DNA of 64,000 bases from assembly GCA_037013495.1 (NCBI GenBank), contig CM072810.1:80770449-80834448 (forward strand). The letters are read 5' to 3'. The position numbers and the translations under genes were made by a program. The notes beneath the pieces were generated by a model. It was not told the DNA's origin. It did not search any database and was given only the letters and a program-made list of their open reading frames with translations. How positions within the stretch are numbered: position 1 is the stretch's first letter; each line of letters begins with the position of its first letter. The DNA is from Hippophae tibetana. Taxonomy: Eukaryota; Streptophyta; Magnoliopsida; Rosales; Elaeagnaceae. Positions 23,394 through 37,853 of this stretch are shown here, piece by piece.

Positions 23394-26284
23394 GGATTTA
23401 ATGTTTTTGTCACACCATTTCCGTTTTACTTACTTTCGATTTTATTCAAAGTGCTGTAATCAAGTTATTGGTGCCCACCTAGGGTTATTTATTACTGTTT
23501 TCATTCAATCTATATTCTTTAAAAAATATGAGAGAAAGAAAAATAAAATGGATACTATTCACATTTTCAAAAACAAAAAAAAATTTAATGATATGTGTCT
23601 CGACTATTAACTACGATAATCTTGTACTCATGTATTGAAACGACTATTATAATATATCAAATTGAAGATCGTATAGATTCACACATTATTAATTTTCCTT
23701 GCTTTGGAAACTCATTTTTGTACACAAATTCCATCGTTTGCGTTACTTAAATAGGGTTTAAAGTTTTTGTTGCACCATTTCCGTTTTACTTCCTTTCGGT
23801 TTTATTCAAAAGACCTATAAAGTTGATATTGGTTCCGACCAAGGTTTATTTATAAATTTATTCAATCAATCTCTATTCTTTAAAAAATATAAGAGAAGAG
23901 AAAAAGAAGGAAATACTGCTCACATTTTCAAAAACAACAAAACATTTGATAAATATGTGTTCTAACTATTAACTGGGATAATTGTTTACTCCGTTATCGA
24001 CACTAGAATTACAATCTATCAAATCACAGATTGTACAGACTAACACAATATTAATATTCCTTGATTTGGAACTTCATTTTTGAACACAAATGGCATCATT
24101 TACATCACTTAGCAAGGATTTAATGTTTTTGTCACACCATTTCCGTTTCACTTACTTTCGATTTTATTCAAAGTGCTGTAATGAAGTTATTGGTGCCCAC
24201 CTAGGGTTATTTATTACTGTTTTCATTCAATCTATATTCTTTAAAAAATATGAGAGAAAGAAAAATAAAATGGATACTATTCACATTTTCAAAAACCACA
24301 AAAAATTTAATGAATATATGTCGCAACTATTAACTACGATAATCTTGTACTCGTGTATTGAAACGACTATTATAATATATCAAATTGAAGATCATATAAA
24401 TTCACACATTATTAATTTTCCTTGCTTTGGAAACTCATTTTTGTACACAAATTCCATTGTCTGCGTCACTTAAATACGGTTTAAAGGTTTTGTTGCACCA
24501 TTTCCGTTTTACTTCCTTTCGGTTTTATTCAAAAGAGCTATAACGTTGATATTGGTTCCGACCAAGGTTTATTTATAAATTTATTCAATCAATCTCTATT
24601 CTTTAAAAAATATAAGAGAAGAGAAAAAGAAGAGAATACTGCTCACATTTTCAAAAACAAGAAAACATTTGATAAATATGTGTTCTAACTATTAACTGCG
24701 ATAATTGTTTACTCCGTTATCGACACTAGAATTACAATATATCAAATCATAGAGTGTACAGACTAACACAATATTAATATTCCTTGATTTGGAACTTCAT
24801 TTTTGAACACAAATGGCATCATTTACATCACTTAGCAAGGATTTAATGTTTTTGTCACACCATTTCCGTTTCACTTACTTTCGATTTTATTCTAAGTGCT
24901 GTAATGAAGTTATTGGTGACCACCTAGGGTTATTTATTGCGGTTTTCATTCAATCTATATTCTTTAAAAAATATGAGAGAAAGAAAAATAAAATGGATAC
25001 TATTCACATTTTCAAAAACAACAAAAAATTTAATGAATATGTGTCGCAACTATTAACTACGCTAATCTTGTACTCGTGTATTGAAACGACTATTATAATA
25101 TATCAAATTGAAGATCGTATAGATTCACACATTATTAATTTTCCTTGCTTTGGAAACTCATTTTTGTACACAAATTCCATTGTTTGCGTCACTTAAATAG
25201 TGTTTAAAGGTTTTGTTGCACCATTTCCGTTTTACTTCCTTTCGGTTTTATTCAAAAGACCTATAAAGTTGATATTTGTTCCGACCAAGGTTTATTTATA
25301 AATTTATTCAATAAATCTTTATTCTTTAAAAAATATAAGAGCAGAGAAAAAGAAGGTAATACTGCTCACATTTTCAAAAACAACAAAACATTTGATAAAT
25401 ATGGGTTCTAACTATTAACTGCGATAATTGTTTACTCCATTACCGACACTAGAATTACAATATATCAAATCACAGATTGTACAGACTAACACAATATTAA
25501 TATTCCTTGATTTGGAACTTCATTTTTTAACACAAATGGCATCATTTACATCACTTAGCAAGGATTTAATGTTTTTGTCACACCATTTCCGTTTCACTTA
25601 CTTTCGATTTTATTCAAAGTGCTGTAATGAAGTTATTGGTGCCCGCCTAGGGTTATTTATTACTGTTTTCATTCAATCTATATTCTTTAAAAAATACGAG
25701 AGAAAGAAAAATAAAATGGATACTATTCACATTTTCAAAAACCACAAAAAATTTAATGAATATGTGTCGCAACTATTAACTACGATAATCTTGTACTCGT
25801 GTATTGAAACGACTATTATAATATATCAAATTGAAGATCGTATAGATTCACACATTATTAATTTTCCTTGCTTTGGAAACTCATTTTTGTACACAAATTC
25901 CATTGTCTGCGTTACTTAAATAGGGTTTAAAGGTTTTGTTGCACCATTTCCGTTTTACTTCCTTTCGGTTTTACTCAAAAGAGCTATAAAGTTGATATTG
26001 GTTCCGACCAAGGTTTATTTATAAATTTATTCAATCAATCTCTATTCTTTAAAAAATATAAGAAAAGAGAAAAAGAAGGGAATACTGCTCATATTTTCAA
26101 AAACAACAAAACATTTGATAAATATGTGTTCTAACTATTAACTGCGATAATTGTTTACTCCGTTATCGACACTAGAATTACAATATATCAAATCATAGAT
26201 TGTACAGACTAACACAATATTAATATTCCTTGATTTGGAACTTCATTTTTGAACACAAATGGCATCATTTACATCACTTAGCAA
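23394..26284 (+). repeat. Block III HOR copy 3
   Basis: Four dimers, 2891 bp. Private marks include TGTAATCAAG near 23458, AACTGGGATAATT near 23971 (also seen at about 63740), TAGAGTGTAC near 24751 and GCCCGCC near 25641. Confidence 0.93.
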
Positions 26285-29175
26285 GGATTTAATGTTTTTT
26301 TCACACCATTTCCGTTTTACTTACTTTCGATTTTATTCAAAGTGCTGTAATGAAGTTATTGGTGCCCACCTAGGGTTATTTATTACTGTTTTCATTCAAT
26401 CTATATTCTTTAAAAAATATGAGAGAAAGAAAAATAAAATGGACACTATTCACATTTTCAAAAACAAAAAAAAATTTAATGAAATGTGTCTCGACTATTA
26501 ACTACGATAATCTTGTACTCATGTATTGAAACGACTATTATAATATATCAAATTGAAGATCGTATAGATTCACACATTATTAATTTTCCTTGCTTTGGAA
26601 AGTCATTTTTGTACACAAATTCCATCGTTTGCGTCACTTAAATAGGGTTTAAAGTTTTTGTTGCACCATTTCCGTTTTACTTCCTTTCGGTTTTATTCAA
26701 AAGACCTATAAAGTTGATATTGGTTCCGACCAAGGTTTATTTATAAATTTATTCAATCAATCTCTATTCTTTAAAAAATATAAGAGAAGAGAAAAAGAAG
26801 GAAATACTGCTCACATTTTCAAAAACAACAAAACATTTGATAAATATGTGTTCTAACTATTAACTGTGATAATTGTTTACTCCGTTATCGACACTAGAAT
26901 TACAATCTATCAAATCACAGATTGTACAGACTAACACAATATTAATATTCCTTGATTTGGGACTTCATTTTTGAAGACAAATGGCATCATTTACATCACT
27001 TAGCAAGGATTTAATGTTTTTGTCACACCATTTCCGTTTCACTTACTTTCGATTTTATTCAAAGTGCTGTAATGAAGTTATTGGTGCCCACCTAGGGTTA
27101 TTTATTACTGTTTTCATTCAATCTATATTCTTTAAAAAATATGAGAGAAAGAAAAATAAAATGGATACTATTCACATTTTCAAAAACCACAAAAAATTTA
27201 ATGAATATATGTCGCAACTATTAACTACGATAATCTTGTACTCGTGTATTGAAACGACTATTATAATATATCAAATTGAAGATCATATAAATTCACACAT
27301 TATTAATTTTCCTTGCTTTGGAAACTCATTTTTGTACACAAATTCCATTGTCTGCGTCACTTAAATACGGTTTAAAGGTTTTGTTGCACCATTTCCGTTT
27401 TACTTCCTTTCGGTTTTATTCAAAAGAGCTATAACGTTGATATTGGTTCCGACCAAGGTTTATTTATAAATTTATTCAATCAATCTCTATTCTTTAAAAA
27501 ATATAAGAGAAGAGAAAAAGAAGAGAATACTGCTCACATTTTCAAAAACAAGAAAACATTTGATAAATATGTGTTCTAACTATTAACTGCGATAATTGTT
27601 TACTCCGTTATCGACACTAGAATTACAATATATCAAATCATAGATTGTACAGACTAACACAATATTAATATTCCTTGATTTGGAACTTCATTTTTGAACA
27701 CAAATGGCATCATTTACATCACTTAGCAAGGATTTAATGTTTTTGTTACACCATTTCCGTTTCACTTACTTTCGATTTTATTCTAAGTGCTGTAATGAAG
27801 TTATTGGTGACCACCTAGGGTTATTTATTGCTGTTTTCATTCAATCTATATTCTTTAAAAAATATGAGAGAAAGAAAAATAAAATGGATACTATTCACAT
27901 TTTCAAAAACAACAAAAAATTTAATGAATATGTGTCGCAACTATTAACTACGCTAATCTTGTACTCGTGTATTGAAACGACTATTATAATATATCAAATT
28001 GAAGATCGTATAGATTCACACATTATTAATTTTCCTTGCTTTGGAAACTCATTTTTGTACACAAATTCCATTGTTTGCGTCACCTAAATAGTGTTTAAAG
28101 GTTTTGTTGCACCATTTCCGTTTTACTTCCTTTCGGTTTTATTCAAAAGACCTATAAAGTTGATATTTGTTCCGACCAAGGTTTATTTATAAATTTATTC
28201 AATAAATCTTTATTCTTTAAAAAATATAAGAGCAGAGAAAAAGAAGGTAATACTGCTCACATTTTCAAAAACAACAAAACATTTGATAAATATGGGTTCT
28301 AACTATTAACTGCGATAATTGTTTACTCCGTTACCGACACTAGAATTACAATATATCAAATCACAGATTGTACAGACTAACACAATATTAATAATCCTTG
28401 ATTTGGAACTTCATTTTTTAACACAAATGGCATCATTTACATCACTTAGCAAGGATTTAATGTTTTTGTCACACCATTTCCGTTTCACTTACTTTCGATT
28501 TTATTCAAAGTGCTGTAATGAAGTTATTGGTGCCCACCAAGGGTTATTTATTACTGTTTTCATTCAATCTATATTCTTTAAAAAATACGAGAGAAAGAAA
28601 AATAAAATGGATACTATTCACATTTTCAAAAACCACAAAAAATTTAATGAATATGTGTCGCAACTATTAACTACGATAATCTTGTACTCGTGTATTGAAA
28701 CGAATATTATAATATATCAAATTGAAGATCGTATAGATTCACACATTATTAATTTTCCTTGCTTTGGAAACTCATTTTTGTACACAAATTCCATTGTCTG
28801 CGTTACTTAAATAGGGTTTAAAGGTTTTGTTGCACCATTTCCGTTTTACTTCCTTTCGGTTTTACTCAAAAGAGCTATAAAGTTGATATTGGTTCCGACC
28901 AAGGTTTATTTATAAATTTATTCAATCAATCTCTATTCTTTAAAAAATATAAGAGAAGAGAAAAAGAAGGGAATACTGCTCATATTTTCAAAAACAACAA
29001 AACATTTGATAAATATGTGTTCTAACTATTAACTGCGATAATTGTTTACTCCGTTATCGACACTAGAATTACAATATATCAAATCATAGATTGTACAGAC
29101 TAACACAATATTAATATTCCTTGATTTGGAACTTCATTTTTGAACACAAATGGCATCATTTACATCACTTAGCAA
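26285..29175 (+). repeat. Block III HOR copy 4
   Basis: Four dimers, 2891 bp. Private marks include ATGGACACTATTC near 26439, AATGAAATGTG near 26478, TTTGTTACACC near 27744 and CCACCAAGGG near 28535. The next unit (29176) is a W-type A, so the HOR ends here. Confidence 0.93.
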
Positions 29176-32100
29176 GGATTTAATGTTTTTGTCACACCAT
29201 TTCCGTTTCACTTACTTTCGATTTTATTCAAAGTGCTGTAATCAAGTTATTGGTGCCCACCTAGGGTTATTTATTACTGTTTTAATTCAATCTATATTCT
29301 TTAAAAAATATGAGAGAAAGAAAAATAAAATGGATACTATTCACATTTTCAAAAACCACAAAAAATTTAATGAATATGTGTCGCAACTATTAACTACGAT
29401 AATCTTGTACTCGTGGATTCAAACGACTATTATAATATATCAAATTGAAGATCGTATAGATTCACACATTATTAATTTTCCTTGCTATGTAAACTCATTT
29501 TTGTACACAAATTCTATAGTTTGTGTCACTTAATTAGGGTTTAAAGGTTTTGTTGCACCATTTCCGTTTTACTTCCTTTCGGTTTTAATCAAAAGAGCTA
29601 TAAAGTTGATATTGGTTCCGACCAAGGTTTATTTATTAATTAATTCAATCAATCTCTATTCTTTAAAAAATATAAGAGAAGAGAAAAAGAAGGGAATACT
29701 GCTCACATTTTCAAAAACAAAAAAAGATTTGACAAATATGTGTTCTAACTATTAACTGCGATAATTGTTTACTCCCTTATCGACACTAGAATTACAAAAT
29801 ATCAAATCACAGATTGTACAGACTAACACAATATTAATATTCCTTGATTTGGAACCTCATTTTTGAACATAAATGGCATCATTTACATCACTTAGCAAGG
29901 ATTAAATGTTTTTGTCACATCATTTCGGTTTTACTTACTTTCAATTTTATTCAAAAGTGATGTAATGAAGATATTGGTGACCACCTAGGGTTATTTATTG
30001 CTGTTTTCATTCAATCTATATTCTTTAAAAAATATGAGAGTAAGAAAAATAAAATGGATACTATTCACATTTTCAAAAACAACAAAAAATTTAATGAATA
30101 TGTGTCGCAACTATTAACTACGCTAATCTTGTACTCGTGTATTGAAACGACTATTATAATATATCAAATTGAAGATCGTATAGATTCACACATTATTAAT
30201 TTTCCTTGCTTTGGAAACTCATTTTTGTACACAAATTCCATTGTTTGCGTCCCTTAAATAGGGTTTAAAGGTTTTGTTGCACCATTTCCGTTTTACTTCC
30301 TTTCGGTTTTATTCAAAAGACCTATAAAGTTGATATTGGTTCCGACCAAGGTTTATTTATAAATTTATTCAATAAATCTTTATTCTTTAAAAAATATAAG
30401 AGCAGACAAAAAGAAGGTAATACTGCTCACATTTTCAAAAACAACAAAACATTTGATAAATATGGGTTCTAACTATTAACTGCGATAATTGTTTACTCCG
30501 TTACCGACACTAGAATTACAATATATCAAATCACAGATTGTACAGACTAACACAATATTAATATTCCTTGATTTGGAACTTCATTTTTGAACACAAATGG
30601 CATCATTTACATCACTTAGCAAGGATTTAATGTTTTGTCACACCATTTCCGTTTCACTTACTTTCGATTTTATTCAAAGTGCTGTAATGAAGTTATTGGT
30701 GCCCACCTAGGGTTATTTATTACTGTTTTCATTCAATCTATATTCTTTAAAAAATATGAGAGAAAGAAAAATAAAATGTATACTATTCACATTTTCAAAA
30801 ACCACAAAAAATTTAATGAATATGTGTCGCAACTATTAACTACGATAATCTTGTACTCGTGTATTGAAACGACTATTATAATATATCAACTTGAAGATCG
30901 TATAGATTCACACATTATTAATTTTCCTTGCTTTGGAAACTCATTTTTCTACACAAATTCCATCGTATGCGTCACTTAAATAGGGTATAAAGGTTTTGTT
31001 GCACCATTTCCGTTTTACTTCCTTTCGGTTTTATTCTAAAGAGCTATAAAGTTGATATTGGTTTCGACCAAGGTTTATTTATAAATTTATTCAATCAATC
31101 TCTATTCTTTCAAAAATATAAGAGAAGAGAAAAAGAAGGGAATACTGCTCACATTTTCAAAAACAACAAAACATTTGATAAATATGTGTTCTAACTATTA
31201 ACTGCGATAATTGTTTACTCCGTTATCGACACTAGAATTACAATATATCAAATCACAGATTGTACAGACTAACACAATATTAATATTCCTTGATTTGGAA
31301 CTTCATTTTTGAACACAAATGGCATCATTTACATCACTTAGCAAGGATTTAATGTTTTTGTCACACCATTTCCGTTTTACTTACTTTCGATTTTATTCAA
31401 AGTGCTGTAATGAAGTTATTGGTGCCCACCTAGGGTTATTTATTACTGTTTTAATTCAATCTATATTCTTTAAAAAATATGAGAGAAAGAAAAATAAAAT
31501 GGATACTATTCACATTTTCAAAAACCACAAAAAATTTAATGAATATGTGTCGCAACTATTATCTACGATAATCTTGTACTCGTGGATTCAAACGACTATT
31601 ATAATATATCAAATTGAAGATCGTATAGATTCACACATTATTAATTTTCCTTGCTATGTAAACTCATTTTTGTTCACAAATTCTATCGTTTGCGTCACTT
31701 AATTAGGGTTTAAAGGTTTTGTTGCACCATTTCCGTTTTACTTCCTTTTGGTTTTAATCAAAAGAGCTATAAAGTTGATATTGGTTCCGACCAAGGTTTA
31801 TTTATTAATTTATTCAATCAATCTCTATTCTTTAAAAAATATAAGAGAAGAGAAAAAGAAGGGAATACTGCTCACATTTTCAAAAACAAAAAAAGATTTG
31901 ACAAATATGTGTTCTAACTATTAACTGCGATAATTGTTTACTCCTTTATCGAAACTAGAATTACAAAATATCAAATCACAGATTGTACAGACTAACACAA
32001 TATTAATATTCCTTGATTTGGAACCTCATTTTTGAACACAAATGGCATCATTTACATCACTTAGCAAGGATTTAATGTTTTTGTCACACCATTTCGGTTT

Positions 32101-33515
32101 TACTTACTTTCAATTTTATTCAAAAGTGCTGTAATGAAGATATTGGTGACCACCTAGGGTTATTTATTACTGTTTTAATTCAATCTATATTCTTTAAAAA
32201 ATATGAGAGAAAGAAAAATAAAATGGATACTATTCACATTTTCAAAAACCACAAAAAATTTAATGAATATGTGTCGCAACTATTAACTACGATAATCTTG
32301 TACTCGTGGATTCAAACGACTATTATAATATATCAAATTGAAGATCGTATATATTCACACATTATTAATTTTCCTTGCTATGTAAACTCATTTTTGTTCA
32401 CAAATTCTATCGTTTGCGTCACTTAATTAGGGTTTAAAGGTTTTGTTGCACCCTTTCCGTTTTACTTCCTTTTGGTTTTAATCAAAAGAGCTATAAAGTT
32501 GATATTGGTTCCGACCAAGGTTTATTTATTAATTTATTCAATCAATCTCTATTCTTTAAAAAATATAAGAGAAGAGAAAAAGAAGGGAATACTGCTCACA
32601 TTTTCAAAAACAAAAAAAGATTTGACAAATATGTGTTCTAACTATTAACTGCGATAATTGTTTACTCCCTTATCGACACTAGAATTACAAAATATCAAAT
32701 CACAGATTGTACAGACTAACACAATATTAATATTCCTTGATTTGGAACCTCATTTTTGAACACAAATGGCATCATTTACATCACTTAGCAAGGATTTAAT
32801 GTTTTTGTCACATCATTTCGGTTTTACATACTTTCAATTTTATTCAAAAGTGCTGTAATGAAGATATTGGTGACCACCTAGGGTTATTTATTGCTGTTTT
32901 CATTCAATCTATATTCTTTAAAAAATATGAGAGAAAGAAAAATAAAATGGATACTATTCACATTTTCAAAAACAACAAAAAATTTAATGAATATGTGTCG
33001 CAACTATTAACTACGCTAATCTTGTACTCGTGTATTGAAACGACTATTATAGTATATCAAATTGAAGATCGTATAGATTCACACATTATTAATTTTCCTT
33101 GCTTTGGAAACTCATTTTTGTACACAAATTCCATTGTTTGCGTCACTTAAATAGGGTTTAAATGTTTTGTTGCACCATTTCCGTTTTACTTCCTTTCGGT
33201 TTTATTCAAAAGACCTATAAAGTTGATATTGGTTCCGACCAAGGTTTATTTATAAATTTATTCAATAAATCTTTATTCTTTAAAAAATATAAGAGCAGAG
33301 AAAAAGAAGGTAATACTGCTCACATTTACAAAAACAACAAAACATTTGATAAATATGGGTTCTAACTATTAACTGCGATAATTGTTTACTCCGTTACCGA
33401 CACTAGAATTACAATATATCAAATCACAGATTGTACAGACTAACACAATATTAATATTCCTTGATTTGGATCTTCATTTTTGAACACAAATGGCATCATC
33501 TACATCACTTAGCAA
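29176..33515 (+). repeat. Block IV: irregular dimers u41-u46
   Basis: Dimers start at 29176, 29899, 30623, 31345, 32068 and 32792. The A types are W, L, M1, W, W, L. W has CTCGTGGATTCAAACG and TTGCTATGTAAAC; L has CTACGCTAATC; M1 has AAAATGTATACTATTC plus a 1-base deletion in the T run (TGTTTTGTCAC near 30630). W dimers have B monomers with GGTTTTAATCAAAAG and ACAAAAAAAGATTTGAC. I see no stable HOR; neighbours are mixtures of types found in blocks III, VI and VII. Confidence 0.85.
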
Positions 33516-35684
33516 GGATTTAATGTTTTTGTCACACCATTTCCGTTTTACTTACTTTCGATTTTATTCAAAAGTGCTGTAATGAAGTTATTGGTGCCCA
33601 CCTAGGGTTATTTATTACTGTTTTCATTCAATCTATATTCTTTAAAAAATATGAGAGAAAGAAAAATAAAATGGATACTATTCACATTTTCAAAAACAAC
33701 AAAAAATTTAATGAATATGTGTCGCAACTATTAACTACGATAATCTTGTACTCGTGTATTGAAACGACTATTATAATATATCAAATTGAAGATCGTATAG
33801 ATTCACACATTATTAATTTTCCTTGCTTTGGAAACTCATTTTTCTACACAAATTCCATCGTTTGCGTCACTTAAATAGGGTGTAAAGGTTTTGTTGCACC
33901 ATTTCCGTTTTACTTCCTTTCGGATTTATTCAAAAGACCTATAAAGTTGATATTGGGTCCGACCAAGGTTTATTTATTAATTTATTCAATCAATCTCTAT
34001 TCTTTAAAAAATATAAGAGAAGAGAAAAAGAAGGAAATACTCCTCACATTTTCAAAAACAACAAAACATTTGATAAATATGTGTTCTAACTATTAACTGC
34101 GATAATTGTTTACTCCCTTATCGACACTAGAATTACAATATATCAAATCACAGATTGTACAGACTAACACAATATTAATATTCCTTGATTTGGAACTTCA
34201 TTTTTGAACACAAATGGCATCATTTACATCACTTAGCAAGGATTTAATGTTTTTGTCACACCATTTCCGTTTCACTTACTTTCGATTTTATTCAAAGTGC
34301 TGTAATGAAGTTATTGGTGCCCACCTAGGGTTATTTATTACTGTTTTCATTCAATCTATATTCTTTAAAAAATATGAGAGAAAGAAAAATAAAATGTATA
34401 CTATTCACATTTTCAAAAACCAGAAAAAATTTAATGAATATGTGTCGCAACTATTAACTACGATAATCTTGTACTCGTGTATTGAAACGACTATTATAAT
34501 ATATCAAATTGAAGATCGTATAGATTCACACATTATTAATTTTCCTTGCATTGGAAACTCATTTTTGTACACAAATTCCATCGTTTGCGTCACTTAAATA
34601 GGGTTTAAAGGTTTTGTTGCACCATTTCTGTTTTACTTCCTCTCGGTTTTATTCAAATGACCTATAAAGTTAATATTGATGCCGACCAAGGTTTATTGAT
34701 TAATTTATTCAATCAATCTCTATTCTTTAAAAAATATAAGAGAAGAGAAAAAGAAGGAAATACTGCTCACATTTTCAAAAACAACAACACATTTGATAAA
34801 TATGTGTTCTAACTATTAACTGCGATAATTGTTTACTCCGTTATCGACACTAGAATTACAATATATCAAATCACAGATTGTACAGACTAACACAATATTA
34901 ATATTCCTTGATTTGGATCTTCATTTTTGAACACAAATGGCATCATTTACATCACTTAGCAAGGATTTAATGTTTTTGTCACACCATTTCCGTTTCACTT
35001 ACTTTCGATTTTATTCAAAGTGCTGTAATGAAGTTATTGGTGCCCACCTAGGGTTATTTATTACTGTTTTCATTCAATCTATATTCTTTAAAAAATATGA
35101 GAGAAAGAAAAATAAAATGGATACTATTCACATTTTCAAAAACAAAAAAAAATTTAATGATATGTGTCGCAACTATTAACTACGATAATCTTGTACTCAT
35201 GTATTTAAACGACTATTATAATATATCAAATTGAATATCGTATAGATTCACACATTATTAATTTTCCTTGCTTTGGAAACTCATTTTTGTACACAAATTC
35301 CATCGTTTGCGTCACTTAAATAGGGTTTAAAGGTTTTGTTGCACCATTTCCGTTTTACTTCCTTTCGGTTTTATTCAAATGACCTATAAAGTTGATATTG
35401 GTGCCGACCAAGGTTTATTTATTAATTTATTCAATCAATCTCTATTCTTTAAAAAATATAAGAGGAGAGAAAAAGAAGGAAATACTGCTCACATTTTCAA
35501 AAACAACAAAACATTTGATAAATATGTGTTCTAACTATTAACTGCGATAATTGTTTACTCCGTTATCGACACTAGAATTACAATATATCAAATCACAGAT
35601 TGTACAGACTAACACAATATTAATATTCCTTGATTTGGATCTTCATTTTTGAACACAAATGGCATCATCTACATCACTTAGCAA
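33516..35684 (+). repeat. Block V HOR copy 1
   Basis: Three dimers, 2169 bp. Private marks include TTTATTGATTAATT near 34694 and GTATTTAAACG near 35202, the latter adding a stop in frame. Confidence 0.92.
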
Positions 35685-37853
35685 GGATTTAATGTTTTTG
35701 TCACACCATTTCCGTTTTACTTACTTTCGATTTTATTCAAAAGTGCTGTAATGAAGTTATTGGTGCCCACCTAGGGTTATTTATTACTGTTTTCATTCAA
35801 TCTATATTCTTTAAAAAATATGAGAGAAAGAAAAATAAAATGGATACTATTCACATTTTCAAAAACAACAAAAAATTTAATGAATATGTGTCGCAACTAT
35901 TAACTACGATAATCTTGTACTCGTGTATTGAAACGACTATTATAATATATCAAATTGAAGATCGTATAGATTCACACATTATTAATTTTCCTTGCTTTGG
36001 AAACTCATTTTTCTACACAAATTCCATCGTTTGCGTCACTTAAATAGGGTGTAAAGGTTTTGTTGCACCATTTCCGTTTTACTTCCTTTCGGATTTATTC
36101 AAAAGACCTATAAAGTTGATATTGGGTCCGACCAAGGTTTATTTATTAATTTATTCAATCAATCTCTATTCTTTAAAAAATATAAGAGAAGAGAAAAATA
36201 AGGGAATACTCCTCACATTTTCAAAAACAACAAAACATTTGATAAATATGTGTTCTAACTATTAACTGCGATAATTGTTTACTCCCTTATCGACACTAGA
36301 ATTACAATATATCAAATCACAGATTGTACAGACTAACACAATATTAATATTCCTTGATTTGGAACTTCATTTTTGAACACAAATGGCATCATTTACATCA
36401 CTTAGCAAGGATTTAATGTTTTTGTCACACCATTTCCGTTTCACTTACTTTCGATTTTATTCAAAGTGCTGTAATGAAGTTATTGGTGCCCACCTAGGGT
36501 TATTTATTACTGTTTTCATTCAATCTATATTCTTTAAAAAATATGAGAGAAAGAAAAATAAAATGTATACTATTCACATTTTCAAAAACCAGAAAAAATT
36601 TAATGAATATGTGTCGCAACTATTAACTACGATAATCTTGTACTCGTGTATTGAAACGACTATTATAATATATCAAATTGAAGATCGTATAGATTCACAC
36701 ATTATTAATTTTCCTTGCATTGGAAACTCATTTTTGTACACAAATTCCATCGTTTGCGTCACTTAAATAGGGTTTAAAGGTTTTGTTGCACCATTTCTGT
36801 TTTACTTCCTCTCGGTTTTATTCAAATGACCTATAAAGTTAATATTGATGCCGACCAAGGTTTATTTATAAATTTATTCAATCAATCTCTATTCTTTAAA
36901 AAATATAAGAGAAGAGAAAAAGAAGGAAATACTGCTCACATTTTCAAAAACAACAACACATTTGATAAATACTTGTTCTAACTATTAACTGCGATAATTG
37001 TTTACTCCGTTATCGACACTAGAATTACAATATATCAAATCACAGATTGTACAGACTAACACAATATTAATATTCCTTGATTTGGATCTTCATTTTTGAA
37101 CACAAATGGCATCATTTACATCACTTAGCAAGGATTTAATGTTTTTGTCACACCATTTCCGTTTCACTTACTTTCGATTTTATTCAAAGTGCTGTAATGA
37201 AGTTATTGGTGCCCACCTAGGGTTATTTATTACTGTTTTCATTCAATCTATATTCTTTAAAAAATATGAGAGAAAGAAAAATAAAATGGATACTATTCAC
37301 ATTTTCAAAAACAAAAAAAAATTTAATGATATGTGTCGCAACTATTAACTACGATAAGCTTGTACTCAAGTATTGAAACGACTATTATAATATATCAAAT
37401 TGAATATCGTATAGATTCACACATTATTAATTTTCCTTGCTTTGGAAACTCATTTTTGTACACAAATTCCATCGTTTGCGTCACTTAAATAGGGTTTAAA
37501 GGTTTTGTTGCACCATTTCCGTTTTACTTCCTTTCGGTTTTATTCAAATGACCTATAAAGTTGATATTGGTGCCGACCAAGGTTTATTTATTAATTTATT
37601 CAATCAATCTCTATTCTTTAAAAAATATAAGAGGAGAGAAAAAGAAGGAAATACTGCTCACATTTTCAAAAACAACAAAACATTTGATAAATATGTGTTC
37701 TAACTATTAACTGCGATAATTGTTTACTCCGTTATCGACACTAGAATTACAATATATCAAATCACAGATTGTACAGACTAACACAATATTAATATTCCTT
37801 GATTTGGATCTTCATTTTTGAACACAAATGGCATCATTTACATCACTTAGCAA
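35685..37853 (+). repeat. Block V HOR copy 2
   Basis: Three dimers, 2169 bp. Private marks include AAATACTTGTTC near 36968, GATAAGCTTG near 37353 (a HindIII site) and CTCAAGTATTG near 37365. Confidence 0.92.

Larger units (their letters stand above)
17612..29175 (+). repeat. Block III: 4-dimer HOR, 2891 bp, four copies
   Basis: Dimers u25-u40 start at 17612, 18334, 19057, 19780, 20503, 21225, 21948, 22671, 23394, 24116, 24839, 25562, 26285, 27007, 27730 and 28453. The four types are: a, with TTTAATGATATGTG (AATGAAATGTG in the last copy), closing the frame at 80 codons; b, with GAATATATGTCGC and ATATAAATTCACAC; c, with GGTGACCACC, TTTATTGC and CTACGCTAATC; and d, with AATACGAGAG and AACCACAAAAAATTT. 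All four copies are exactly 2891 bp apart. Confidence 0.95.
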
